Assembly (NCBI GenBank): GCA_016702415.1
Contig: JADJEA010000024.1
Span: 62,001-126,000 of the forward strand
Direction of reading: 5' to 3'
From: Nostocoides sp.
GTDB lineage: Bacteria; Actinomycetota; Actinomycetes; Actinomycetales; Dermatophilaceae
DNA length: 64,000 nt
Shown: piece after piece, positions 45,929 through 53,609 of the stretch
How the letters are laid out: each line of letters starts with the position of its first letter
How positions within the stretch are numbered: position 1 is the stretch's first letter
Position numbers and translations under genes: made by a program
Notes under the pieces: model-generated
The model's input: only the letters and a program-made list of their open reading frames with translations
Told to the model about the DNA's origin: nothing
Databases searched by the model: none

Positions 45929-46857
45929 GTGGCGTCGGGCCCCAGGATTCCCGCGGCGCAGCCGCGGTCGCCACTCCGACCACCGTCGAGACCGCAGCCA
46001 AGCGGACCGACGACGGCACCCTGGTCGGCCGCTCCAGCAGCACCAAGAAGGTCGTCTTCTATGTGCTCCTGGTCATGTTCGCGCTCATGTACATCTTCCC
46101 CTTCATCATCCAGTTGGTCACCTCGTTCAAGACCCAGACCGACGCCAACAACAATCCGCTGAACCTGATCCCGAATCCGGTCACCAATGAGGCGATCAAC
46201 CGGCTGCTCGACACGAAGTTCCCGCGCTGGTTCTTCAACTCCGTGTGGGTGGCCCTGCTCGTCACGGTGGGGCGCGTGTTTTTCAACTCCCTAGCCGGAT
46301 ATGCGCTGGCCAGGCTGAAGTTCCGCGGCCGCAATGCCCTCTTCACGGCCATCCTCGCGGTCATGTCCGTCCCCGGGATCGTCCTATTGCTGCCGAAGTT
46401 CCTCGCCCTCAAGTACTACGGCCTCTACAACACCCCGGGTGCCCTGGTCATCCCCCTGGTCTGCGATGCCGCCGGCGTCTTCATCATGAAGCAGTTCTTC
46501 GAGTCGATCCCGCCCTCGGTCGAGGAGGCCGCCCGGATCGACGGTGCCGGGACCTTCCGCACCTTCTGGTCGATCGTCCTACCGATGGCGAAGCCGGCCC
46601 TGATCACCCTGACCATCCTGAGCTTCCAAGGCTCGTGGAATGAGTTGGGGCACTTCATCATCGCCAGCAACAAGGAAGATCTCTACACCCTGACCCGCGG
46701 TATCGCCGGGTTCGCCAGCGGCGGCCTCGGGTCCGGGACGCAATTCCCGATCAAGATGGCTGCCGCCCTCGTCATGACCATCCCGACGGCGATCGTCTTC
46801 GTCATCTTCCAGCGCTTCTTCACCCAGGGCGCGAACGCCGGAGCCGACAAGGGCTGA
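45925..46857 (+). CDS. Sugar ABC transporter permease, MalG type
   Basis: Second membrane subunit (310 aa). Start ATG overlaps the stop of the previous permease (ATGA), so translation is coupled. An N-terminal cytoplasmic stretch of about 40 residues precedes the first helix (VVFYVLLVMFALMYIFPFII). Later features: NSVWVALLVTVGRVFFNSLAGYALARLKF, the EAA loop SVEEAARIDGAGTFRTFWSI with LPMAKPAL, and a final helix TIPTAIVFVIFQRFF. Last gene of the importer; no ATPase is encoded, suggesting a shared MsiK-like ATPase elsewhere (family knowledge). Convergent with the P450 gene. Confidence 0.93.
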   Translation: MSGVGPQDSRGAAAVATPTTVETAAKRTDDGTLVGRSSSTKKVVFYVLLVMFALMYIFPFIIQLVTSFKTQTDANNNPLNLIPNPVTNEAINRLLDTKFPRWFFNSVWVALLVTVGRVFFNSLAGYALARLKFRGRNALFTAILAVMSVPGIVLLLPKFLALKYYGLYNTPGALVIPLVCDAAGVFIMKQFFESIPPSVEEAARIDGAGTFRTFWSIVLPMAKPALITLTILSFQGSWNELGHFIIASNKEDLYTLTRGIAGFASGGLGSGTQFPIKMAAALVMTIPTAIVFVIFQRFFTQGANAGADKG

Positions 46858-46893
46858 TCGGACGCGCTCCCCCGGACGCGGATACAGGGAGGG

Positions 46894-48261
46894 TCACGCC
46901 GCTGATGCCGGCGTGGCCCTCCACCGCACTGGGAGTCGCTTGACGCCCCGCTGGAAGTTGCTCCGCAACCAGGCCGGATCGCCGGCCGCCTCGATCCACG
47001 AGGTGCGGGTCAGCACCTCGGTGAAGATCGCGGTCATCTGGACGCGCGCGAGGTTGGCACCCAGACACACGTGGGGACCATGGCCGAAGGCGAGGTGGGC
47101 CTTGGGGGGTGGGCGCACGGCATACCGATCGATGTCGAACGCGTCCGGGAGGGCGTAGACCGCCTCGTCGCGGTTGGCGGCGGCGAAGGAAACCACGACC
47201 TTGTCCCCGGCCGAGATGGGGTGGCCGCCGACGACCGTGTCGACGGTCGCCGTGCGTCGGAAGGTCATCACCGGGGTCCACCAGCGCAGCATTTCCTCGA
47301 CCGCGGCCGGGATCCGGCTGGGCTCCTCCCGCAGGGCCCGCTGGGCGTCCAGGTTCTCCAAGAGGGCCGCCATCCCGCCGGGGATGCCATTGCGGAGCGT
47401 CTCGTTCCCGGCCACGGCGAAGAGCCAGAAGAGGTTCTCGAACTCCTCGAGGCTCACCACACCCCCACCGCCGTCGGGTCCGTCGTCGCGGGAGTTCATG
47501 AGGATCGACATGATGTCGCCGCCGGGATCGCAGCGTTTGGCGGCCCCGAGGAGGTGGGCATACCGGTAGAGGTCGGGCATTCCGCCCCGCGACCGCGGGT
47601 CGGGCATCCGGCCGTCGGGTCCCGGTGTCGGGCGCAGGGCCACCGCCTCCTGGGCGTATGCCGACCCCTCCCCCTCGGGGAAACTCGCGCTCACCGCGTA
47701 GTCCGGGTCCTGCCACCCGATGACCCGGTTGGCCCAGTCGAACATCAGCCAGCGATCCTGGCTGGGCATGCCGAGCAAGTCGGCCAGGACCAGTAGCGGC
47801 AGATCGGCCGCGACGTCCTTGGCGAAATCGACCACGGCCGGCCCCGCGAGCATGCGGTCGACTATGGCCTTCGCGTGAGAGCGGACCCGGTCATCGAGGG
47901 CGCGGACCGCCCGGGGCGTGAACGACGCGTGCAGGAGCCGCCGCAGCCGGGTGTGCTCCGGCGGGTCCATATTGAGCATCATCGCCTGGACGTAGCGCAG
48001 GTCCGCCTCCCCCTCGGGGTCGCGGATCTGGGTGCCGCCGACGGCAGAGGAGAAGGTCGCCGGATCGCCCAGGACGGTCCGGACGTCGGTATGCCGCAAC
48101 ACCAGCCAGTACCCGGCTCCCGCCGGCCACCCGGGCAGGGGTGGCTCGGCGACCCGGACGAGGCCGTGCTCGCGCCGGAGGGTGGCGAGCACGGCATACG
48201 GCACCCCGGTGGTGTAGGTCCCGGGATCATGGAGGAGGGCGGTCGCCGCGGCGACGTCCAC
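46894..48261 (-). CDS. Cytochrome P450
   Basis: Heme monooxygenase (455 aa from GTG). Helix I oxygen-activation motif is LFAVAGNETLRNGIPGGM, the ExxR pair EEMLRWWTPVMTFRR, and the heme loop FGHGPHVCLGANLARVQM with the cysteine ligand. The N-terminal region MLNMDPPEHTRLRRLLHASF is the usual actinobacterial CYP block. Overall it resembles steroid/lipid-oxidising families such as CYP125/142, but substrate is not assignable and an insertion of about 40 residues near EAVALRPTPGPDGRMPDP is unusual. Downstream of, and 5 nt from, an alpha/beta hydrolase gene in the same direction; no ferredoxin gene is adjacent. Confidence 0.9.
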   Translation of the reverse strand: MDVAAATALLHDPGTYTTGVPYAVLATLRREHGLVRVAEPPLPGWPAGAGYWLVLRHTDVRTVLGDPATFSSAVGGTQIRDPEGEADLRYVQAMMLNMDPPEHTRLRRLLHASFTPRAVRALDDRVRSHAKAIVDRMLAGPAVVDFAKDVAADLPLLVLADLLGMPSQDRWLMFDWANRVIGWQDPDYAVSASFPEGEGSAYAQEAVALRPTPGPDGRMPDPRSRGGMPDLYRYAHLLGAAKRCDPGGDIMSILMNSRDDGPDGGGGVVSLEEFENLFWLFAVAGNETLRNGIPGGMAALLENLDAQRALREEPSRIPAAVEEMLRWWTPVMTFRRTATVDTVVGGHPISAGDKVVVSFAAANRDEAVYALPDAFDIDRYAVRPPPKAHLAFGHGPHVCLGANLARVQMTAIFTEVLTRTSWIEAAGDPAWLRSNFQRGVKRLPVRWRATPASAA

Positions 48262-48266
48262 GCCGG

Positions 48267-49022
48267 TCAGCCGGCGATGAACGCGTTGATCCGCGTGGCC
48301 AGGGCCACCGGGGTCTCGAACATCGGGTAGTGACCGGCGTTGGGCATGACCTCGACGGAGCAGTTGGGGAAGAACGGCTTCCACGTCTGGTTGACGGTGG
48401 CCTCGCCGAGGGCCGGGTCGTGTTCACCGGGGATGACGAGGATGGGCAGGTCCCGGCCCTGCACCTCATCCAGGAAGTCCGGATTGGTCCAGGCGACGAC
48501 CGCACCCCGGAAGCCCTCGACCGTCGAGTGAGTCAACGACCAGTCGACGACGGACTGGACGAAGGTCGCGGCGAGCCTGTTGCCGGTGGTGAAGTCGATG
48601 ATGCCGAAGCGCTTGCCGGCATCATCGGGCGCCCCGAAGAAGAGGTCGTGACCGGCCTCGTCCAGGGGCACGGGCTGGGCCCCGACGGGAGTGACGGCGA
48701 CGATCTTCTCGACCCGGTCCGGCGCCTTGGCCAGGACCCGCAGGACCTCCGCGCCGCCCATGGAATGGCCGACGAGGCCGAAGGTCTGCGCGCCGAGTTC
48801 GTCGGCCAAGTCGAGGATGTCGCCGGCGACCTCGTCCAGGGTGAAGTCCCCGGGCTCGTCCATGCGGGCGCCATAGCCGCGGTTGTCGGTGAAGACCCAG
48901 GTGGCGGCCTCGGGGTTGAGATAGTCGGGGAAGCTACCCCACCCATCGGCCGAGCCGAACCAGCCGTGGAGAAGGAAGACGGTCTTGGGGCCGTGGCCGA
49001 CCGTGCGATGCGGAATGCTCAT
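48267..49022 (-). CDS. Alpha/beta hydrolase
   Basis: Serine hydrolase (251 aa). ATG with AAGGA at 8 nt. Landmarks: VFLLHGWFGSADGW (oxyanion His-Gly), DNRGYGARMDEPG, the nucleophile elbow VGHSMGGAEVL, the acid in IPGEHDPALGE and the catalytic His in NAGHYPMFETP. Similar to small-molecule esterases and C-C hydrolases. It is the upstream partner of the P450 gene (5 nt gap), so a joint role in oxidation and hydrolysis of a lipid or xenobiotic is plausible but not shown. Upstream, toward the heme-copper oxidase gene, lies an inverted pair of the dispersed octamer. Confidence 0.88.
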   Translation of the reverse strand: MSIPHRTVGHGPKTVFLLHGWFGSADGWGSFPDYLNPEAATWVFTDNRGYGARMDEPGDFTLDEVAGDILDLADELGAQTFGLVGHSMGGAEVLRVLAKAPDRVEKIVAVTPVGAQPVPLDEAGHDLFFGAPDDAGKRFGIIDFTTGNRLAATFVQSVVDWSLTHSTVEGFRGAVVAWTNPDFLDEVQGRDLPILVIPGEHDPALGEATVNQTWKPFFPNCSVEVMPNAGHYPMFETPVALATRINAFIAG

Positions 49023-49088
49023 GACTGGTCCTTTCGACGACGACGTTGTCCTTCGGCGAGCCTATCGCCGCCGTGGGCAGACCCGACG

Positions 49089-49149
49089 GGACGTATGCCG
49101 CCCGCCCACCCCCGCGGCAACCGCCTCGGGGGGCACGCGGCATACGTCC
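49089..49149. repeat. Inverted pair of the dispersed octamer (possible terminator)
   Basis: Perfect 13-bp inverted repeat GGACGTATGCCGC (49089-49101) and GCGGCATACGTCC (49137-49149) with a 35-nt GC-rich spacer. Each arm contains the octamer GTATGCCG/CGGCATAC. It ends 10 bp past the stop of the heme-copper subunit I gene and lies upstream of the hydrolase start. Confidence 0.75.
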
Positions 49150-49158
49150 AGGGGGGAC

Positions 49159-50817
49159 TCAGGCGACCGGTTCCGGAACCTGGCCGGGGAGGAGTTCTTC
49201 GACCGGCCGGTCCGACTTGTGGAAGAGGCCCACGGCTCCGGTGAGCCCGAGTGTCATGACGATGTTGACGAGGAAGCACGCGAACGCGATCAGCAGGAGG
49301 GCACCGCTGAGCGCCGCGAGGATCATGTACGGCCGGTACTCGCCGTTGTAGTAAATGGTCCTTCGCAGCATGCCTTGGAGCCCGGCCATCCCCATGAACG
49401 CGCCCATGCCGATGCCGCCGACGAGGTGGCACCAGAAGTGGATATTCGCCAGGCGCTGGCTGTAGAGCTTGGCTCCATTGGTCAGGATCGGCAGGAGGAC
49501 ATAGACCGCCGAATAGAGGGTCATCGTCAAGCCGACCAAGACAGCGACATGGACGTGCGGTCCGACGATCCACTGGGTGTTGTGGAGGATGCGGTTGAGT
49601 CCGGCGTCGGCCTGCATGATGCCCGCGGGCACGGCGAGCGCGAACCCGAGCAGACCGCCGAGGAGGAACTTCAGCTCGTTCGTCATCGCCAGCGGGCGGG
49701 CCTTGTAGAGCGTCACCAGGGTGATGAAGAAGGCGAGGCCTTGGGTGATGAGCTCGAAGGCGGTGACCATCTCCCCGGAGCCGACCTTGAGCATGGCCGG
49801 CTGAGCCTGGTCGGAGAGGAGGTGGTGACTCCAAACGGTCCACGAGACGACGAGTTCGAGACCGAGGGCGAAGCGCGCCCACTTGGCCATGAAGACGTCG
49901 GTGCCGGTGATGAGGCTGGCCAGGAGGTACCACGTGCCGGCGACGAAGACGAGGACGAGGCCGTCGGCGACGAGGTCCAGGCCCCACCAATACCAGTTCT
50001 TGTAGAGGAGGGCGTCGACCGCGGTCGTCTTGAGCGAGTGCCCGCTGATCTCACCGATCATGTAGACGAGGATGAGGACGCCGCTGAAGGTGATGATCAG
50101 CGCGTTGAGGAAGACATCGACGGTGCCGCGGGCGATGGCCGCGACCGGCAGGCCGACCAGGTGGTCGGTCTCGCTGGAGTGGCGCATCCGGCCGGTCAGG
50201 ACGTTGCGCAGCGTCGTCAGGCCCAGGGCATCCCCGAGGATGCGGCCGGCCGGCTGCTGGCCCCAGCCCGCGGGCGTGTAGGTGAGCGTCTTGAACACGT
50301 TGAGGACGAAGAGGAGGGTCCCGACCATGACGAGGGCGACACCGACGATGAAGATCGCCCCGGCGACCGGCTCGAACTGATGGAAGTCGGCGGGGAGCGG
50401 CCAGTAGAGCGTGTAGAGCGGGGCGTAGTGCGTCAGGAAGCCGTCGAACCAGAAGGTGAAGACCCCGACGACGATGAGCCACAGGGTCCAATTGGCCACC
50501 TTGAAGCTCCACAGCGGCTTCTTGAGGAGGTAGGGCACCAGGAAGGTGAAGGCACCGAAGACGAGCAGGTAGCTGCTCCCGAAGATCCCGACGAGGGGGT
50601 GCGCGGTGAGCATGGCGAAATAGCGCTTGGGATAGAAGATGCTCTCGATCGGCTGAACCTGGTTGAGCCGCAACAGCATTCCCTCGATAGCGGCGAAGCC
50701 GTAGTAGATCAGGCCGAAGACGACATACTTCAAGGTGAGCTTCTGCATGGGCGTGAGCGACTCGGGCTTGAAGGCCCGCTCGTTGCCGTGGACCAGGGTC
50801 TCCATGAACGTGCTCAT
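49159..50817 (-). CDS. Heme-copper oxidase/nitric oxide reductase subunit I with Asp in place of a metal-site His
   Basis: Membrane catalytic subunit (552 aa, about 12 helices). Low-spin heme ligand His73 in MLTAHPLVGIFG; helix X ligands His421 and His423 in GPHVHVAVLVG; the helix VII pair His331-His332 in VWSHHLLSD. The helix VI metal ligand, normally His about 50 residues earlier, is Asp281 in WWGLDLVADGL. Loss of one His points to a nitric oxide reductase-type enzyme of the sNOR/nNOR kind rather than an oxygen reductase; name is tentative. The His-Pro-Glu-Val-Tyr segment of A-type oxidases is absent, as are cytochrome c domains. Co-transcribed with subunit II upstream (overlap of 4 nt). 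Confidence 0.8.
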   Translation of the reverse strand: MSTFMETLVHGNERAFKPESLTPMQKLTLKYVVFGLIYYGFAAIEGMLLRLNQVQPIESIFYPKRYFAMLTAHPLVGIFGSSYLLVFGAFTFLVPYLLKKPLWSFKVANWTLWLIVVGVFTFWFDGFLTHYAPLYTLYWPLPADFHQFEPVAGAIFIVGVALVMVGTLLFVLNVFKTLTYTPAGWGQQPAGRILGDALGLTTLRNVLTGRMRHSSETDHLVGLPVAAIARGTVDVFLNALIITFSGVLILVYMIGEISGHSLKTTAVDALLYKNWYWWGLDLVADGLVLVFVAGTWYLLASLITGTDVFMAKWARFALGLELVVSWTVWSHHLLSDQAQPAMLKVGSGEMVTAFELITQGLAFFITLVTLYKARPLAMTNELKFLLGGLLGFALAVPAGIMQADAGLNRILHNTQWIVGPHVHVAVLVGLTMTLYSAVYVLLPILTNGAKLYSQRLANIHFWCHLVGGIGMGAFMGMAGLQGMLRRTIYYNGEYRPYMILAALSGALLLIAFACFLVNIVMTLGLTGAVGLFHKSDRPVEELLPGQVPEPVA

Positions 50818-51410
50818 CGCGTCGCTCCCAGGGCGCGGGTGTCAACCTGGCCGCAGCCGGTCACCTTGACGGCGTCCTTCTCGACCATCTGGTAGCCGAG
50901 CGGACCGGAGTACTCCGTCGAGCGGATCGAGTAGACCCCGTCCTTCTCGAACGTCCAGACGAGATCATTGGCGTGGCCCGGCACGACCTGCATCTGCATG
51001 ACCATGGAGTTGTCCGAGCGGAACAGCCCAAAGCCGTAGGTCAGGTCGGTGCTCGTCACACTGAACTTGACGAGTTTGCCGCAGGGGACCTGGAGTTGCG
51101 GGTTGCCCTCGCCCCAGGCGAACTTGTGGTCGCCGACCGAGATGTCGTATGCCGCAACGAAATTCTTCGACCCGTGCAGGTCGTCCTTGACCCACGGGAT
51201 CGTGTTGTAGGTGAAGAGGTGCAGGGACACACCGAGGATGACAAGGAAGCCCACCCAGACGTAGAACACCCGCGGGGTGATCTCCCGGCTGCTCCTGGGC
51301 TTGGTGATCCTGACCGCGAACCACGCCATGACCGAGATGATCGCCAGGCAGTACGCGGTGTACATGATGGTCTGTCCCCACAGGACGGTGTGTGAATCCA
51401 CCTTCGTCAT
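50814..51410 (-). CDS. Heme-copper enzyme subunit II, cupredoxin fold without CuA ligands
   Basis: Partner of the catalytic subunit (198 aa). Two N-terminal helices (TIMYTAYCLAIISVMAWFAV; RVFYVWVGFLVILGVSLHL) anchor an extracytoplasmic cupredoxin domain. The CuA pattern C-x3-C-x3-H-x2-M aligns with SIRSTEYSGPLGYQM: Ser164, Ser168, Gly172 and Met175, so only the Met is kept. The upstream His of the TDLTYGFGLF strand is also gone. The subunit therefore cannot carry CuA and electrons must enter another way, probably from quinol or directly to subunit I. Start ATG at the promoter side; its stop overlaps the subunit I start. Confidence 0.82.
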   Translation of the reverse strand: MTKVDSHTVLWGQTIMYTAYCLAIISVMAWFAVRITKPRSSREITPRVFYVWVGFLVILGVSLHLFTYNTIPWVKDDLHGSKNFVAAYDISVGDHKFAWGEGNPQLQVPCGKLVKFSVTSTDLTYGFGLFRSDNSMVMQMQVVPGHANDLVWTFEKDGVYSIRSTEYSGPLGYQMVEKDAVKVTGCGQVDTRALGATR

Positions 51411-51473
51411 TGGAGGAACTTTCCGGGCGTCCGCGGACGGGACGCTCCGTTTCAGGACGCTACTCCGCGCGCT

Positions 51474-51499
51474 ATTCCGTTTAATACCAACGGATTCCG
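51474..51499. promoter_or_regulatory. Candidate operator upstream of the heme-copper operon
   Basis: ATTCCGTT-taatacc-AACGGATT: 8-bp arms with one mismatch and a 7-bp AT-rich spacer, followed by a further ATTCCG. It is 64-89 bp upstream of the subunit II start in the only AT-rich patch of this region. A nitric-oxide or redox-responsive regulator is a guess. Confidence 0.4.
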
Positions 51500-51598
51500 C
51501 TAAATCCTGTCTCGTCTGTCACAGGTGTCTCACCCGGGCGTATGGCGCGTACCTGCGGGTGCCAGGCGCTCGGGAGGTGGGTCTGCTGGTCGGTTCGC

Positions 51599-51665
51599 GG
51601 TCACCGCGGGTCACCGCGCGGGTCACTGCGCACGTCACTGCGCGGTCATTGGGCAAGTCACCGAG
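51599..51665. repeat. Tandem repeat, 11-12 bp unit, about six copies
   Basis: Successive units GGTCACCGCG, GGTCACCGCGC, GGTCACTGCGC, ACGTCACTGCGC, GGTCATTGGGCA, AGTCACCGAG. Most of the array is in the intergenic stretch between the heme-copper operon and the zinc-ribbon gene; the last unit reaches the zinc-ribbon stop codon. Confidence 0.7.
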
Positions 51666-51942
51666 CGAAGAAGTCCAGGTGGCCACATGTGGAGCAGCGT
51701 TGCCCGGTGATGTCGAGGCGCTCCCGGCCGAAGCGCGAGGCTCCGCCGAAGATCCCCTTTTCGAGTTCTCCGACGATCCAGCGGGCGAACCCGTGCGATC
51801 CCTGACCGCTGTCCTCGATGAAACCGGGTTCGAATGACGCTCCGCCACACCAGGGGCACCGCTGCGGGGGGCGGCGGTCACTAGGCATACCGGAGTCGCT
51901 AGGGGGCTGACCCGGGACCGGGATCTGCTGGTATCCGCTCAT
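51658..51942 (-). CDS. Zinc-ribbon protein of unknown function
   Basis: Small protein (94 aa from ATG MSGYQQIPVPGQPPS). Two CxxC knuckles, RCPWCGGASFEPGFIE and QRCSTCGHLDFF, about 55 residues apart, form a probable zinc ribbon; between them is GSHGFARWIVGELEKGIFGGASRFG. The N-terminal third is Pro/Ser-rich and likely disordered. The CxxC-Gly spacing and small size suggest a nucleic-acid- or protein-binding module. An upstream open frame extends another 55 residues but has no ribosome site. Function unknown; a tandem repeat follows the stop. Confidence 0.8.
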   Translation of the reverse strand: MSGYQQIPVPGQPPSDSGMPSDRRPPQRCPWCGGASFEPGFIEDSGQGSHGFARWIVGELEKGIFGGASRFGRERLDITGQRCSTCGHLDFFAR

Positions 51943-52113
51943 GTCGGCCAGCCTAAGGGCGGCGACGGCGGAGGAGAGGTGACCGGCCGCATGGGTCGTA
52001 GGGCGCGCTCCGGGTGCCTCGCGTCCGCGAGTTGAGCCATCTATGAGTGCCGGGTTCGGAAAGGCCCCTGCTTGGATCTTGCAATCGTCTCTGTGTTCGA
52101 TTATCATGGTGGC

Positions 52114-53510
52114 ATGTCCACGGCCCCGGTCCGCACCCTCTCCCCCGCCCCCGCGGGGTGTCCGGGTGCTTGGCGAGGATCGATACGGACATCGACACGT
52201 TGGCCGCTGCGGTGGCCGGGGGCAGGCCGGTCTCTGCGGGGGACCTCGCCGAGGCCGACCGGCTCATCCACCGCCTCCAGGCCCAAAAGCTCGCCCTCAT
52301 CGCGCAGGCCGACCGGCAGCGCATCGCGCCGGCCCAGGGTTGCGCCTCGACCGCTCACTGGGTCGCGACCACGACCCGATCGGGCGGGGCGGCGGCATCG
52401 GCCCAGGTGTCCCTGGCCACCGCGCTCGCGGTGGACCTGCCCGTGACGCGATCGGCGATGGAGGAGGGGTCGGTGTCCACCAGGCACGCCCAGATCATCG
52501 CCTCAACAATGTCGGCACTGCCGACGAACCTGACCCCTAGTGAGCGGGCCCTCGTCGAGGACTCCCTCGTGCGCGACGCGACCCATCTCGACCCGGCCCG
52601 GCTCCGCACGGCGGCCACGCGGGCTCTCGCCGCCGCGCGGCGGCCAGAGGCCGAGGTCGCCGAGCACCAGGAAACGGTTCTGGCCGATCAGGAGCGCCGC
52701 GCCGACGAACGGGCAAGGATCACCCTGCACGACAGCGGCGATGGAACCACGACCGGCCACTTCACGGTGCCGACCGGGGCCGCTCACATCCTCCGGAAGG
52801 TCCTGCACTCCATGACGGCCCCACGCCGCGATCACCACAACGCCCAGGTCAACACCCCACCAGCCGACCTCGACCGCGAGGCCACCGACACAGGCGGACC
52901 CAGTCGAACACACCCCCTCCGCAATGACGACTGGGACCGGCTCGGGTGGGACGAGAAACGTGGCCGCGCCTTCACCGACCTCCTCGAACACCTCCCCACC
53001 GACGCCCTGACCGGCAAAGTCGCCGCAACCGTCGTGGTCACCGATGACCCTGCAGCAGGCGCTCGGCGCCAGCCGCGCGGCAACCCTCGCCGAGGTGTCC
53101 GGCGTGCCGAGCCACCCCCGGTCGGTGCCACACGATCCGACACCGGCCACCACCACTCCACCGGCCACGCCCGCCGACTGGCATGCCAGGCCGGCATCCT
53201 GCCAGCCGTCCTCGGCGGCCGCTCCCTGCCCCTGGACCTCGGCCGCGAGGACCGGTTCTTCCGCGACACCCAACGCACCGCGCTCGCCACCATCTACGAC
53301 GAATGCGCGGCCACCGGATGCGACCGGCCCTACGCCTGGTGCGAGCTACACCACGAAGACCCCTGGTCACACGGCGGCCGCAGCGACCTCCACCTCGCAG
53401 TACCCCTCTGCGGCTTCCACCACCGACGCGTCCACGACCCCACATTCCACACCACCATCCACACCAACCAGCACGGCACCAAACACGTCACCCTCAGGCG
53501 GCGCACCTAG
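52114..53510 (+). pseudogene. DUF222/HNH endonuclease family protein (13E12-like), frame shifted at both ends of a short segment
   Basis: Member of the actinobacterial DUF222 plus HNH family, often in many copies per genome. ATG at 52114 (MSTAPVRTLSPAPAG) joins, after a one-base shift near 52168, to LARIDTDIDTLAAAVAGG. DUF222 core: EADRLIHRLQAQKLALIAQ, ATALAVDLPVTRSAMEEG, DERARITLHDSGDGTTTGHF. Between about 53041 and 53130 the frame is displaced by a compensated pair (VVVTMTLQQALGASRAATLAEV reads in the other frame), then RRLACQAGILPAVLGG and the HNH nuclease CELHHEDPWSHGG, PLCGFHHRRVHDP complete the protein. The nuclease motif is intact, so the gene may be functional if the shifts are errors. 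Confidence 0.78.
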
Positions 53511-53609
53511 GCACCAGCCCGTATTGACGCGACCTCGAGCCACATACGGCACGTGGCCGCCCACCAAGGGTGAGCGGCCACGCGACTCGCCGTCATGTCG
53601 TCAGGGATG

